A DNA stretch of 23,943 bases from IMG/VR virus record IMGVR_UViG_3300023284_000224, positions 1 through 23,943 of that record; one strand, given 5' to 3'. A program made the position numbers and the translations under genes. Each line of letters starts with the position of its first letter. Positions within the stretch are counted from its first letter, which is position 1. Shown here piece after piece: positions 1 to 7,631 of this stretch. Origin of the DNA: a virus. Under the pieces are notes generated by a model, which was not told the origin of the DNA, searched no databases, and worked only from the letters and a program-made list of their open reading frames with translations.

Positions 1-357
1 GAACTTGATAAGTACAAAGCTGACACCGATGCTGCTGTGAAGAAGTACCAGACCGATGTCAGTGCCGAGACTCAACTGGCTATTGCTGCAGGTAAGGACG
101 ATCAACAGATCAATCTAGAGACGGTCAGAGCGCGACTAAAGAACGCTCCTATAGAATTGGGTAATGAGATGATTCTGGAAACCAGCCAGGCAGTTGTTTT
201 GCTCACATCCAGTATGAGCAGTGCTATTGCTGAACTTAACGAAGCCATTGACGAGATCAAATCCAATGCCACGGCACCCCGTAAGCTCATACGTGAGAAC
301 GGTAAGATCGTTGGCGCAGAGGTAAATGGTCAGGTGATAAGGCTGGATGACGCATGA
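1..357 (+). CDS. Partial structural protein C-terminus, possibly portal
   Basis: The frame is open from the first base, so the gene begins upstream; the GTG at 37 is probably internal. The visible 118 residues are mostly charged, coiled-coil-like helix, with a stretch rich in A, E and I near residues 85-95. They end in a small PRKLIRENGKIVGAEV-type segment. I recall such tails on C-termini of podovirus portal/connector proteins, and the position ahead of scaffold and capsid fits, but no diagnostic portal core is visible. It could equally be a separate coiled-coil head protein. The next gene starts 23 bases after the stop with its own ribosome binding site. Confidence 0.55.
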   Translation, partial: ELDKYKADTDAAVKKYQTDVSAETQLAIAAGKDDQQINLETVRARLKNAPIELGNEMILETSQAVVLLTSSMSSAIAELNEAIDEIKSNATAPRKLIRENGKIVGAEVNGQVIRLDDA

Positions 358-380
358 TTTTACAATCATAGGAGTTTGAC

Positions 381-797
381 ATGAGTGCGGCTGTTCACAA
401 TTTGACGAATCGGGATATTTCAGATAATTATCGAGATGTTGAGGTTTACATGATGCGCAAGGGCTTTACTGGGCCATTCGCGAATTGGGTGGTGCAACAG
501 AGTCCATATGATGTTCCTGATATTACTGCGGCGTTGGCTGGCTTCAACGATTATGTCAGCGTGCTGATGGGCGACGAGGAGGTCAAAAAGTTTGATTACG
601 AGGAACTGAATATGCTCATTAACGAGGAAGCGTTTGAGAAAATTCCTGCGGTGCTGGCACTGAATGTGCCCAAGATAACGTCAGGGCCTCGTCCCACGAT
701 GCCGCATCCTGACTACGATTTCATAGATCTTGATGCACTTGCTAGGAACGTCTTTTATGACATTGTTCGCAATCATATTAACTGGGATACATCGTGA
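381..797 (+). CDS. Hypothetical head-region protein, 138 aa
   Basis: The ATG is preceded by AGGAG at 370-374 with good spacing. The protein is acidic and soluble, with no signal peptide, membrane segment or Cys motif. It has an aromatic N-terminal half (residues 15-55, several Y/F/W) and a Pro-rich linker around residues 100-112. It lies between the putative portal end and the scaffold, so a role in head assembly or packaging is plausible from position only. Its stop overlaps the next start (GTGA), indicating translational coupling. I do not recognise the family. Confidence 0.7.
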   Translation: MSAAVHNLTNRDISDNYRDVEVYMMRKGFTGPFANWVVQQSPYDVPDITAALAGFNDYVSVLMGDEEVKKFDYEELNMLINEEAFEKIPAVLALNVPKITSGPRPTMPHPDYDFIDLDALARNVFYDIVRNHINWDTS

Positions 798-1042
798 CCG
801 GTAAGTCAGACAGAGTATTGCGTCTGGTTCAAGACCCGGACATTAAGGAAGCCTTTCAAACCGTTCGTGAATACTGGCGTGACAAGATCGAGGAAACCCC
901 TTTGGACAATCCAGAGGTATTATTTGATATACGCAAGATGTTGCATCTACTCCGTGATGTCGAGGACGCCCTTCAGACCGTTATTGATGACGGTCATCTG
1001 AAGGACTATCGCGCTGCGGAGCAGCAGAGGAAAACATTATGA
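794..1042 (+). CDS. Small helical hypothetical protein, 82 aa
   Basis: This starts at a GTG overlapping the previous stop (GTGA) and ends in an ATGA overlap with the scaffold gene, so it is embedded in a coupled head-gene operon. The product is all-helical in appearance and rich in charged residues (D, E, K, R), with no Cys motif or membrane segment. Small proteins in this position are often head-assembly factors, but nothing in the sequence assigns a function. The tight overlaps on both sides are the best evidence that the gene and its GTG start are real. Confidence 0.65.
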   Translation: MTGKSDRVLRLVQDPDIKEAFQTVREYWRDKIEETPLDNPEVLFDIRKMLHLLRDVEDALQTVIDDGHLKDYRAAEQQRKTL

Positions 1043-2001
1043 GTGAAGAAGTACAAGCAGCGCAGGACAAGGCAGCCGACTTTATTTTTGGAGAAATCCC
1101 CAAAGAACCAGAAGCTAAGGTAGAGGCTGAGCCAGTAGTAGAGCCTGTCGAGGAGTCTGTAGAAGAGCCCGAAGAGACAGAAGGCGATGAGTACCAGCCT
1201 GATCCCAAGCCCGTTGTTGAGGGTGATGAGCCTGAAGCAGTTGAGTTTGAGTGGGATGGTCAGCTAATCGAGGCCCCACAGAACATCAAAGATGCGCTGA
1301 TGCGCACCAAGGACTATACCGAGAAAACCCAGGAAGTAGCCACTGCCAGAAAAGAGCTTGAAATCCAGTCTGTCAACCTAAAACGGGTGAATGCACAATA
1401 TGAATTTGCCATGCAGGTGCAGGACGATGTGATGAAGGCACATCAACTGGATCAACAGGTTGAACAAGCCAGGGCCTATATGCGAGAGAACATCGACACC
1501 TTATCGCATATGGATATGGAGAAAATACGCCTGGCAATGGATGACACACGGCTGGAACGTGATAAGATCATTAATGGAGTAAACAGCAAGAACAAAGAAT
1601 TTCAGCAGGCGCACGAGCAGACCGTCAAGGAACTCGTGGACAAGAGCACTGAGGTTCTGCGGCAGAAAGTCCCCGGATGGGATGATTCTCACGAAACTCA
1701 GATAAAAGACTATGCGTTGTCTCTGGGAATACCGGAGCAGGCGTATAACTCGGTTATCGAGCCGATTGAGAAGTTCATACTGTACAAGGCAATGCAGTAT
1801 GATGCGCTCAAGTCCGGCGTGACATCTGCTGTCAAAACGCTCAAGGGCGTACCCACGATCAAACCAAAGTCCCGTAGTCCTATGCCACAGGAAACGCAGG
1901 ACAGGTTGAATCTTCGTAAGAAGATCAAAAGCTCAAAACGCTCGGCAAAGGACAAGTCAGTTCTTATTGGCGAGGACATAGCCAGCCGACTGAAGTTATA
2001 G
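1039..2001 (+). CDS. Capsid scaffolding protein
   Basis: This 320-residue protein has the composition and place of a phage scaffold. Residues 1-75 are very acidic and low-complexity (runs of E, V, P). Residues 85-110 carry a conserved-looking W-D-G...K-D-A-L...K-D-Y-T-E-K segment. Residues 100-210 are long amphipathic coiled coil, and the C-terminus (about 275-310) is strongly basic (repeated K/R/S), as expected for capsid-binding tails. It lies directly before the major capsid gene, nine bases apart. Scaffolds organise capsid subunits during prohead assembly and then leave the head. No protease motif is visible. The assignment rests on composition and synteny. Confidence 0.8.
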   Translation: MSEEVQAAQDKAADFIFGEIPKEPEAKVEAEPVVEPVEESVEEPEETEGDEYQPDPKPVVEGDEPEAVEFEWDGQLIEAPQNIKDALMRTKDYTEKTQEVATARKELEIQSVNLKRVNAQYEFAMQVQDDVMKAHQLDQQVEQARAYMRENIDTLSHMDMEKIRLAMDDTRLERDKIINGVNSKNKEFQQAHEQTVKELVDKSTEVLRQKVPGWDDSHETQIKDYALSLGIPEQAYNSVIEPIEKFILYKAMQYDALKSGVTSAVKTLKGVPTIKPKSRSPMPQETQDRLNLRKKIKSSKRSAKDKSVLIGEDIASRLKL

Positions 2002-2010
2002 GAGCCAATT

Positions 2011-3018
2011 ATGGCTACATTGACAGGAACAACGCTGACATATGGCGTGACTTCTGCAGGTGGTAACCGGGAGGATCTGTCAGACACCATTTACGATCTG
2101 TTCCCCGACGACACCTATTTTCTAACCAACCTGGCTAAAACATCAGCCTCTGCAACGCTGCACGAGTGGCTGGGCGATACCATTGTTGCAGCGTCCACCA
2201 ACATCAACCGCGAAGGTAATGAGGGCGAGTTCTCCAGTATCGTCTCTCCGATCCGATATGCGAACCACACGCAGATTTTCAAGAAAGAGTTCATCATTTC
2301 CGATACGCAGGAAAAGGTGGCCAAAGCTGGCAGGCGTACTGAGGGCGCACGTCAGACAGTCAAACAGATGCGCGAGCTCAAGAACGATGTAGAGTTTGCA
2401 CTGGTTCAGAATCAGTTAGGCACTGCAGGTGGTGCTACTACCGGTCGTTCTCTGGCTGGGATGGAAAACTGGATTGGTGCCGGTCGTACCGCATCATCCA
2501 CAGCGGCCACCTCTCATGTGCTGGCAACCGCAGGCACGGGAGCAACTACAGCGGCCATCGCGGCTAAGTTGCCTGGCGCTGTCACGGATGCGTCTGCGGG
2601 TTCTGGTGGTGCCATTACATCAGTTGCTCTTGATCTGGCACTCGAAGGCGCATGGGATGAGGGTGGTGATGTTGACATCATCGCGGTATCGGCAACGGTC
2701 AAAAGCGTTATTAATGCCTTTACCGGTGTAGCAACTCGAAACGTCGAGTTGAACAAAACCGATCAGGCGATTATCACCCAGGCTGCGGACATGTATGTCA
2801 GTTCATTTGGCGTGCATCAAATCCTGCTGCATCGTCATGTCAGAACCAATGTTGCGCTTTGTCTCGATACCAGCCTTTGGGCTGTTAGTGCATTGCGTGA
2901 TTTCTTCATCGAGCGACTGGCGAAGACCGGTGATGGTCATAAGTATGCAATCCGCTATGAAGGTACACTGGAGTCTAGGAATTTCCTTGGTAACTCCAAG
3001 ATATCGTCCATCGCGTAA
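2011..3018 (+). CDS. Major capsid protein, SU10-like
   Basis: This 335-residue protein is preceded by a GGAG ribosome binding site ending about nine bases before the ATG. The N-terminal pattern (R-E-D-L-S-D, then I-x-x-L-F-P-D-D-T-Y-F), the following L-x-E-W...D-T-I-V-A-A-S, and the F-x-K-E-F-I-I-S-D-T-Q-E-K-V-A-K-A-G-R block around residue 90 match what I recall of the SU10-like/DUF5309 major capsid family (HK97-fold). A Gly/Ala/Thr-rich insertion lies at about residues 135-205. It forms the icosahedral shell. It follows the scaffold gene and is followed by a rho-independent terminator, consistent with very high expression as a separate 3' end. Confidence 0.88.
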   Translation: MATLTGTTLTYGVTSAGGNREDLSDTIYDLFPDDTYFLTNLAKTSASATLHEWLGDTIVAASTNINREGNEGEFSSIVSPIRYANHTQIFKKEFIISDTQEKVAKAGRRTEGARQTVKQMRELKNDVEFALVQNQLGTAGGATTGRSLAGMENWIGAGRTASSTAATSHVLATAGTGATTAAIAAKLPGAVTDASAGSGGAITSVALDLALEGAWDEGGDVDIIAVSATVKSVINAFTGVATRNVELNKTDQAIITQAADMYVSSFGVHQILLHRHVRTNVALCLDTSLWAVSALRDFFIERLAKTGDGHKYAIRYEGTLESRNFLGNSKISSIA

Positions 3019-3053
3019 AGCACAGCAAGGCGTTGATCTTAAGCGTCCTTTTA

Positions 3054-3080
3054 GCCCACCCTTCGGGGTGGGTACTTTTT
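3054..3080 (+). terminator. Rho-independent terminator after the capsid gene
   Basis: A 7-bp GC-rich stem (CCCACCC/GGGTGGG) with a TTCG tetraloop is followed, two bases on, by TTTTT at 3076-3080. It lies 35 bases past the capsid stop. Genes continue rightward, so it probably works as a partial terminator or RNA 3'-end stabiliser that boosts capsid mRNA over downstream genes. Confidence 0.88.
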
Positions 3081-3093
3081 AGGGAGATCATTA

Positions 3094-3117
3094 ATGGCCG
3101 AGTTTTTAAAGGATTGA
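3094..3117 (+). other. Seven-codon leader ORF, possible gene-start relic
   Basis: A good ribosome binding site (AGGGAG, 3081-3086) precedes an ATG that encodes only MAEFLKD before a stop; the next ATG is one base past the stop. The first four codons match those of the gene at 3309 (MAEF). This reads either as a translated leader coupling into the gene at 3119 or as a leftover copy of the 3309 gene start. Confidence 0.45.
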
Positions 3118-3118
3118 A

Positions 3119-3316
3119 ATGAACCAATCACTTGGAATGTTTGACGAGCTTGTAACTGGGCTTGTTGATTTCTTTTCATTTAAACAGAGATGTGATTTCT
3201 GTAATGATGAAAAGCGCTTGGATGATGAACCCTTGAGAAAATATGGCACTCGATTTTCTGGTGAAGACAGAATGTATTGTAGTCATTGTGTTGATTGGTG
3301 GGAGTCTCATGGCTGA
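3119..3316 (+). CDS. Small zinc-finger-like protein, 65 aa
   Basis: The product has two Cys pairs, C25-x2-C28 and C54-x2-C57, separated by 25 residues: a likely four-Cys zinc-binding unit. Residues 8-21 are hydrophobic/amphipathic. There is no strong ribosome binding site of its own; translation may be coupled to the seven-codon leader ending one base earlier. The stop lies inside the start of the next gene (8-bp overlap). The gene is AT-rich compared with the capsid genes and sits between duplicated copies of a gene start, which suggests a recent moron-type insertion. The function is unknown; nucleic-acid or protein binding is possible. Confidence 0.6.
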   Translation: MNQSLGMFDELVTGLVDFFSFKQRCDFCNDEKRLDDEPLRKYGTRFSGEDRMYCSHCVDWWESHG

Positions 3317-3641
3317 GTTCTTTGGTTGGAATCCTGAACGTGGAGTCTGGTATGAGGTTGAAGACGACCCACAGACCGGCGGCATTATCATCCACACCAA
3401 GCAGGACATTCAGCCGCATCTGGACTGGGCCAAAAAGCAGCGGGCCTCCGGTGTCAATGATTCTGGAGGTGTCAGGGATAAGAACGATATCAAGCACTAT
3501 GCCCACATTCCCACTCATGTGGAGCTTGAATTGCGTCAGAAGGGGCTCAACATTTACGATAAGAACAACACCAAACGACTTATTCGTGAAATTGAGACAA
3601 ACTACCCGCTATGCAAAGTAACCAACCGCAAGATTCTCTAA
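3309..3641 (+). CDS. Conserved podovirus protein next to capsid gene, 110 aa
   Basis: I place the start at the ATG at 3309, preceded by GGGAG at 3300-3304, rather than further upstream, because the protein then begins MAEFFGWNPERGVWYEVEDD. This resembles a family I recall beside capsid genes in many podoviruses: N-terminal Y/W-N/D-P-x-x-G, then a D-x-x-T-G-G-x-x-I-H-T-x-Q-D-I-x-P-x-L-D-W block, and later H-Y-A-H-I-P. Such proteins have no assigned biochemical role that I know; a part in head completion is an inference from position. The C-terminal third is basic. The next gene overlaps it by 31 bases. Confidence 0.75.
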   Translation: MAEFFGWNPERGVWYEVEDDPQTGGIIIHTKQDIQPHLDWAKKQRASGVNDSGGVRDKNDIKHYAHIPTHVELELRQKGLNIYDKNNTKRLIREIETNYPLCKVTNRKIL

Positions 3642-3880
3642 TCCCAAACCAGCGAATTAATGGTTTTCTTTCTCACCAGGAAGCTCTTGAAGAATGTGAT
3701 CTTCGCAATCAACGAATTGCAAAACTGCAAAGAGAGGTTTCATTTCTTAACGATGTAATAGAGAATTTTGAAGAAGATCTTATGATGACCTCGCCAAAAC
3801 TTTATGAGGCTGCTTGTAACAAATGGATTGAACTACGTGATGAGCATTATCCAGAAGAAGTAGAAGAAGTAGATGACTGA
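3611..3880 (+). CDS. Coiled-coil hypothetical protein, 89 aa
   Basis: The first ATG lies 31 bases inside the previous gene; no strong ribosome binding site is visible, so coupling is likely. Residues 22-55 are heptad-like (L, I, F spaced among charged residues) and the tail is acidic (E/V/D repeats). No metal-binding or membrane motifs are present. The gene is AT-rich relative to the following glycosyltransferase gene and overlaps it by 8 bases. It resembles small accessory (moron-like) proteins scattered through this operon. The function is unknown, and the exact start is uncertain. Confidence 0.55.
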   Translation: MQSNQPQDSLIPNQRINGFLSHQEALEECDLRNQRIAKLQREVSFLNDVIENFEEDLMMTSPKLYEAACNKWIELRDEHYPEEVEEVDD

Positions 3881-5351
3881 TGCTCTGAGAGACAAAGAAC
3901 TAGCCCACGCCAGGGCCGCCTCCAATAAGGGTGATTGGGAGCAGGCTTACGACATAGCGTACAAGTGGCTTAAGCTCGATCCAACGGATGCTGACGCACT
4001 CAATGTTATTGCCCATATCATGCTCAACACCGATAAGGTGGCGATAGCCTATCCCCTGTTGAAACACTTATTGACCCTGGCACCGACCAACTCTCTGGCC
4101 TGGTTGAATATGGGCATGGCGGCCTCTGATTTATGGCGTTATAACGAGGCCATAAGATCGTATAAAAAGGGCATTAGGTTTGCCAAGGATGATCGTCAGA
4201 AGTCCATGCTGTGCGTAAACATGGCCTCTGTGATGGTCGATCACGGTCAGTTCGAACAGGCTGAGCCTTATTGCCTTAGGGCGATTGAACTGCAACCGGA
4301 CACCGTTAAGGGCAAGGCGAATTTAGGCTTCTGTCAGCTTGCCCAACGCAACTGGGATGGCTGGAAGAATTATCGTTATTGTATAGATACCGAATGGCGT
4401 CCGCTGATTCAGTATAATGACGAACCACTATGGGATGGCAAAGAAAAAGGCAAAATCTGTATTTATTCTGAACAGGGTCTGGGCGATGAGATTTCATTTG
4501 GGCAGATGTTGCCGGACATGAAAGCATGGTGTGATGCTAATGACTCGACCCTGGTTGTTGATGTCAATCCGCGCCTTGAGAGTTTGTTCAAACGCAGCTT
4601 CCCGGACATTGAAGTTCATGGCACACGAGGCATTAAAAAGATCAGCTGGGACCCACGGGATATCAAGTATTCCTTGCCGATGGCACAGCTGGGCGAGTAC
4701 TTTCGCATCAGGGATGAGGACTTTACCGGCAAGCCCTATCTTGTTGCTGATGCAGACCGGGTGTGGCAATGGCTATCTTTGTTTGACACTAAGAAAAAGC
4801 CTGTCATCGGACTGGCTTGGCGATCAGGCGTCTGGAAGACCGGTGCCAAGTATCGGCAGCTGGACTTAGAACAGTTGTTGCCCATACTAGAGTCGGTTGA
4901 TGCACATTGGGTATCACTGCAATACAAGTCCGCTGCCAAGGAAATTGCCGCTTTCAAAAAAGAGCATCCCGAGATAGATATCGTTGAGTATCCGTTCTGT
5001 ACCTTATCGAACGACTTCGACGATACGGTGGCCATGATTGCCACACTTGACATGGTTATTTGCATGCACACCACCGTGGTTCATGTTGCCGGAGGCTTGG
5101 GCATACCATGCTGGACTTTTGTACCGAAGTCCTCTCAATGGCGCTATGGTCAACAAGGTGAAGACCTGCCGTGGGCCGAATCGGTGAGAATCATACGTCA
5201 GACAAAGCACGGTGAATGGGCTGATGTAATGCAGAAAACAGGAGAAGAACTTGCACCCTTCAGAAAGAATGTTGATGGAAAAGGGACTTCGTTGGCACAT
5301 GCCGTATCGAAAAAAAGGGTTAACGGTAGTGGGGACAGGGCTTCCGCTTGA
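3873..5351 (+). CDS. TPR-glycosyltransferase fusion (GT9/GT41-like fold)
   Basis: This 492-residue protein has two parts. Residues 7-155 are about four tetratricopeptide repeats (D-W-E-Q-A, L-D-P-T-D-A-D-A-L, Y-N-E-A-I-R-S-Y-K-K-G, G-Q-F-E-Q-A-E-P-Y). Residues 185-450 look like a GT-B glycosyltransferase: L-W-D-G-K, then I-Y-S-E-Q-G-L-G-D-E-I-S-F near 198-209, I-G-L-A-W-R-S-G near 317, and the heptosyltransferase-like C-terminal M-H-T-T-V-V-H-V-A-G-G-L-G-I-P. TPR-GT9-like fusions transfer sugars to protein or glycan acceptors. It opens a sugar/methyl-transfer cassette inside the virion operon, so virion glycosylation or host-surface modification is inferred. The sugar donor is unknown. The last 30 residues are basic and not part of the fold. 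Confidence 0.82.
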   Translation: MTDALRDKELAHARAASNKGDWEQAYDIAYKWLKLDPTDADALNVIAHIMLNTDKVAIAYPLLKHLLTLAPTNSLAWLNMGMAASDLWRYNEAIRSYKKGIRFAKDDRQKSMLCVNMASVMVDHGQFEQAEPYCLRAIELQPDTVKGKANLGFCQLAQRNWDGWKNYRYCIDTEWRPLIQYNDEPLWDGKEKGKICIYSEQGLGDEISFGQMLPDMKAWCDANDSTLVVDVNPRLESLFKRSFPDIEVHGTRGIKKISWDPRDIKYSLPMAQLGEYFRIRDEDFTGKPYLVADADRVWQWLSLFDTKKKPVIGLAWRSGVWKTGAKYRQLDLEQLLPILESVDAHWVSLQYKSAAKEIAAFKKEHPEIDIVEYPFCTLSNDFDDTVAMIATLDMVICMHTTVVHVAGGLGIPCWTFVPKSSQWRYGQQGEDLPWAESVRIIRQTKHGEWADVMQKTGEELAPFRKNVDGKGTSLAHAVSKKRVNGSGDRASA

Positions 5352-5526
5352 AGATTATGAACCACCCATTGACTACACGTTGGTCTATCAGGGTGGTCAC
5401 CACAATGTTTACTGCAATGGTGAAAAGCATATATATACTCGTGGTGGAGGGACTACAAAGATAACCATTGCTGGCTATGATCGCGAAGGCTGCTGTGATT
5501 GTGAAAGGTGGAAAAATGTTGATTAG
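5251..5526 (+). CDS. Small Cys-containing hypothetical protein, 91 aa
   Basis: A TTG at 5251 has a strong AGGAGAAG ribosome binding site just upstream; an in-frame ATG at 5269 preceded by AGAAAG is an alternative, giving 85 residues. Either start lies about 80-100 bases inside the 3' end of the glycosyltransferase gene, where both frames are coding. The C-terminal half has Y-Q-G-G-H-H-N-V-Y and ends in a C-C-D-C cluster. This could bind metal, but there are only three Cys. The gene is followed by, and slightly overlaps, the methyltransferase gene. No family is recognised; I infer only that it travels with the glycan cassette. Confidence 0.5.
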   Translation: MHPSERMLMEKGLRWHMPYRKKGLTVVGTGLPLEDYEPPIDYTLVYQGGHHNVYCNGEKHIYTRGGGTTKITIAGYDREGCCDCERWKNVD

Positions 5527-6076
5527 CGAAGACTATCGCAAACAACAACAAGCCATGCACAATAGTAAGAAAATCAATTATGGCACAGTAGGTGAAAAGT
5601 ATGGCGAAACAGTTGGTCAAATGGTTGATGTTATGGAAATTGACCATTTGTTGGATTACGGTTGTGGCAAAAACCTTTCCCTCAAAAAAACCCTGAAGCC
5701 GGAACGAAACTTCATATACCAAGCATACGATCCTGGTGTTTCTCAGTATGCGGATGATCCGATTCCGGCCCAGATGGTCGTCGCGATTGACATCCTCGAA
5801 CACATTGAACCAGAGTGTCTTGAAGAGGTTCTCGATCATCTTGAAGACTTAACTGAAAAGGTTTTGTTTGCCACCGTGCATACCGGTCCTGCCGGGAAAA
5901 AGCTACCAGATGGCCGTAATGCACACCTGATCCAAAAGCCCTATGACTGGTGGCTGCCATTGTTTATAGATCGCTTTCAGTTACAGGGCTTTCATATGCG
6001 GGGTAATGGCTTTGAGGTAATATTGCTGGCACATGATTACGATAGCGGGATCGGGGCCATCAACGGAGCTGATTAA
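5516..6076 (+). CDS. Class I SAM-dependent methyltransferase-like protein
   Basis: I start at the ATG at 5516 (AAAGGTGG upstream) rather than 5468, because the region before it is the previous gene. The 186-residue product has motif I as L-L-D-Y-G-C-G-K at residues 45-52 and a later V-V-A-I-D-I-L-E-H-I-E segment typical of class I methyltransferases, plus an aromatic C-terminal region. In this context it may methylate a sugar or nucleotide-sugar intermediate made or transferred by its neighbours. The length is short for the class, consistent with a minimal Rossmann domain. The substrate cannot be told from sequence. It overlaps the next gene by 44 bases. Confidence 0.72.
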   Translation: MLISEDYRKQQQAMHNSKKINYGTVGEKYGETVGQMVDVMEIDHLLDYGCGKNLSLKKTLKPERNFIYQAYDPGVSQYADDPIPAQMVVAIDILEHIEPECLEEVLDHLEDLTEKVLFATVHTGPAGKKLPDGRNAHLIQKPYDWWLPLFIDRFQLQGFHMRGNGFEVILLAHDYDSGIGAINGAD

Positions 6077-6500
6077 GCATGTTGATGTAGCCACCAAGAA
6101 ACGATCAATAACATCAGATCATGTGTTTTGTCGCTTCCCTTTTGCGCATAACCTGAAGAACAAAGGGGATGCCACACCGCTGATGATTTATTACAATCGT
6201 GGCCGATGTGGTTGCGGACAATGTGGGCATATAGAGAGATACCTTATAGATTCCAGGAGGTGGAACAGCTACTACAAGCAGTTTAGTAAAAGAAAACCCT
6301 CAAGCGGCTTGTGTGCCGTTTTTGGTGCAGTAGAGCGATGGGAACCTAAGACGATAGGACTTATCGGCTTCGACTGGATTCTGGACGGGAATCCCGGTTG
6401 GACACACGACGCCAGTGCTGAAAAGCAGGCAATATTGTCTTTAGTCAACATTGAGGATCTCAGAAATGATTCCACTCTACATCGGTTACGATCCCCGTGA
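6033..6500 (+). CDS. DUF115/GT42 sialyltransferase-like protein
   Basis: The 155-residue product opens with I-T-I-A-G-S-G-P-S, the glycine-rich N-terminal motif of DUF115/GT42-like proteins. Near its end it carries S-S-G-L-C-A-V-F-G-A-V followed by I-G-L-I-G-F-D-W, matching the family's T-G-x-x-A...I-x-L-x-G-F-D pattern. A C-G-C-G-Q-C-G-H cluster in the middle is unusual and could bind zinc. Such proteins move activated nine-carbon or other sugars, or are related nucleotide-sugar binders. It is shorter than typical members, so activity is uncertain. It overlaps the methyltransferase gene by 44 bases and the next glycosyltransferase gene by 35. Confidence 0.62.
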   Translation: MITIAGSGPSTELIKHVDVATKKRSITSDHVFCRFPFAHNLKNKGDATPLMIYYNRGRCGCGQCGHIERYLIDSRRWNSYYKQFSKRKPSSGLCAVFGAVERWEPKTIGLIGFDWILDGNPGWTHDASAEKQAILSLVNIEDLRNDSTLHRLRSP

Positions 6501-7221
6501 AGCGGCAGTGTTTCATGTGTTCTGTCAATCTGTCATTGAACATGCTTCAGGACCAGTTCAATTCATTCCCCTGCACAAACCTATGCTGGATGATTTTGAA
6601 GGCCAGCAAGACGGCTCCAATGCCTTTACATTCTCACGCTATTTAGTGCCGTCTCTGCAGGATTATGAAGGTTGGGCGATTTTCTGTGACGGTGATATGC
6701 ACGTCACTGACGATATTTATGAATTGTGGAAATTGCGGGATGAGTACAAGGCCGTACAAGTAGTCAAGCACGATTACAAATGCACAGCACGAAAATACAT
6801 TGGCACACCGTTAGCAAACGACAATATCGACTATAAAAGAAAGAACTGGTCCTCGGTAATGTTGTTTAATTGCTCACACCCTTCCAATAAATTGCTCACA
6901 CGAGAGTATGTAGCGACCGCCGGCGCTTCAGTCATTCACCGTTTTGGCTGGCTCAATGATGATGAAATAGGAGCCTTACCAACAGAATGGAACTGGCTTG
7001 AGACTGAATATTTAGATAATCCAGATGCTAAACTGGTACATCAGACTTTAGGTTCACCGGGATTTACCTTTTATTCCAAATCGCCCTCGGCCAGGCAATG
7101 GAACCGGTATCTTCTCAATATGCTGAATATGGATGGTGAGAGGCAAACCGAGATTGTGCGTAGAGCGTCCTGGAACTGTGTGGCATACTGTGCCGAAGGA
7201 GAACTCCAATCGCAGTTATAA
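6466..7221 (+). CDS. GT8-like glycosyltransferase (GT-A fold)
   Basis: I choose the ATG at 6466, with GAGGA about eight bases upstream, over the TTG at 6451. The 251-residue protein begins M-I-P-L-Y-I-G-Y-D-P-R-E, a signature of a phage/bacterial GT8-like group. It has S-N-A-F-T-F-S-R-Y-L-V-P near 51-62 and a metal-binding D-G-D at 75-77 inside an I-F-C-D-G-D block. Later, N-W-S-S-V-M-L-F-N-C and an E-W-N-W-L segment match the family's acceptor side. It should transfer a sugar from a nucleotide donor with Mn/Mg. It closes the glycan cassette and its stop overlaps the next start (TAATG). Confidence 0.78.
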   Translation: MIPLYIGYDPREAAVFHVFCQSVIEHASGPVQFIPLHKPMLDDFEGQQDGSNAFTFSRYLVPSLQDYEGWAIFCDGDMHVTDDIYELWKLRDEYKAVQVVKHDYKCTARKYIGTPLANDNIDYKRKNWSSVMLFNCSHPSNKLLTREYVATAGASVIHRFGWLNDDEIGALPTEWNWLETEYLDNPDAKLVHQTLGSPGFTFYSKSPSARQWNRYLLNMLNMDGERQTEIVRRASWNCVAYCAEGELQSQL

Positions 7222-7631
7222 TGGATCTCATAAAAGGTAAAAAAGTCACTGTTCAGTCAGGTGAAAGCATTGTCTATTTTTCTGGTGGTGAGGATGGAAA
7301 AGACTACGAAATCGGTGAATATTGCTTTTGGACAGCAATAGGAAAAGATGAATTTGGTCCGTGGCAGGTCATTGGGCGAGGACTAAGAGAGCTTCCGGCT
7401 TGTGATCGATTCCAAAGAATGGATCAAGACAGGCTAATGTCACCGGCTGGTGAAGATCGTATTGCATATCAGATGATGTGGGATAGATTCGATACAATAG
7501 AACTTGTTCGTCCGTCTTATATGCGCGAAATTGTTAGATGGTTTGAAACTCATAAACGAGAAGGTGAATTTGCTGGCGTTTATGCTTACTTGGATGGTGA
7601 ACCAATGCTGATACCAAGAGCGATGGTCTAA
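7221..7631 (+). CDS. Hypothetical protein, 136 aa
   Basis: This is joined to the genes on both sides by one-base TAATG overlaps, which fixes the start and supports translation by re-initiation. The protein is acidic, with several W/Y/F residues (for example Y-C-F-W and G-P-W-Q-V-I-G-R-G), no membrane segment and a single Cys pair too far apart to suggest a finger. Composition is somewhat AT-rich compared with the adaptor gene that follows. It lies between the glycan cassette and the head-tail adaptor. I do not recognise it and assign no function. Confidence 0.65.
   Translation: MDLIKGKKVTVQSGESIVYFSGGEDGKDYEIGEYCFWTAIGKDEFGPWQVIGRGLRELPACDRFQRMDQDRLMSPAGEDRIAYQMMWDRFDTIELVRPSYMREIVRWFETHKREGEFAGVYAYLDGEPMLIPRAMV

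Noticed and set aside
3176-3518. Overlapping leftward frames opposite the genes at 3119 and 3309
   Set aside because: Rightward frames have Cys-pair or family patterns and ribosome sites; the leftward ones have neither.
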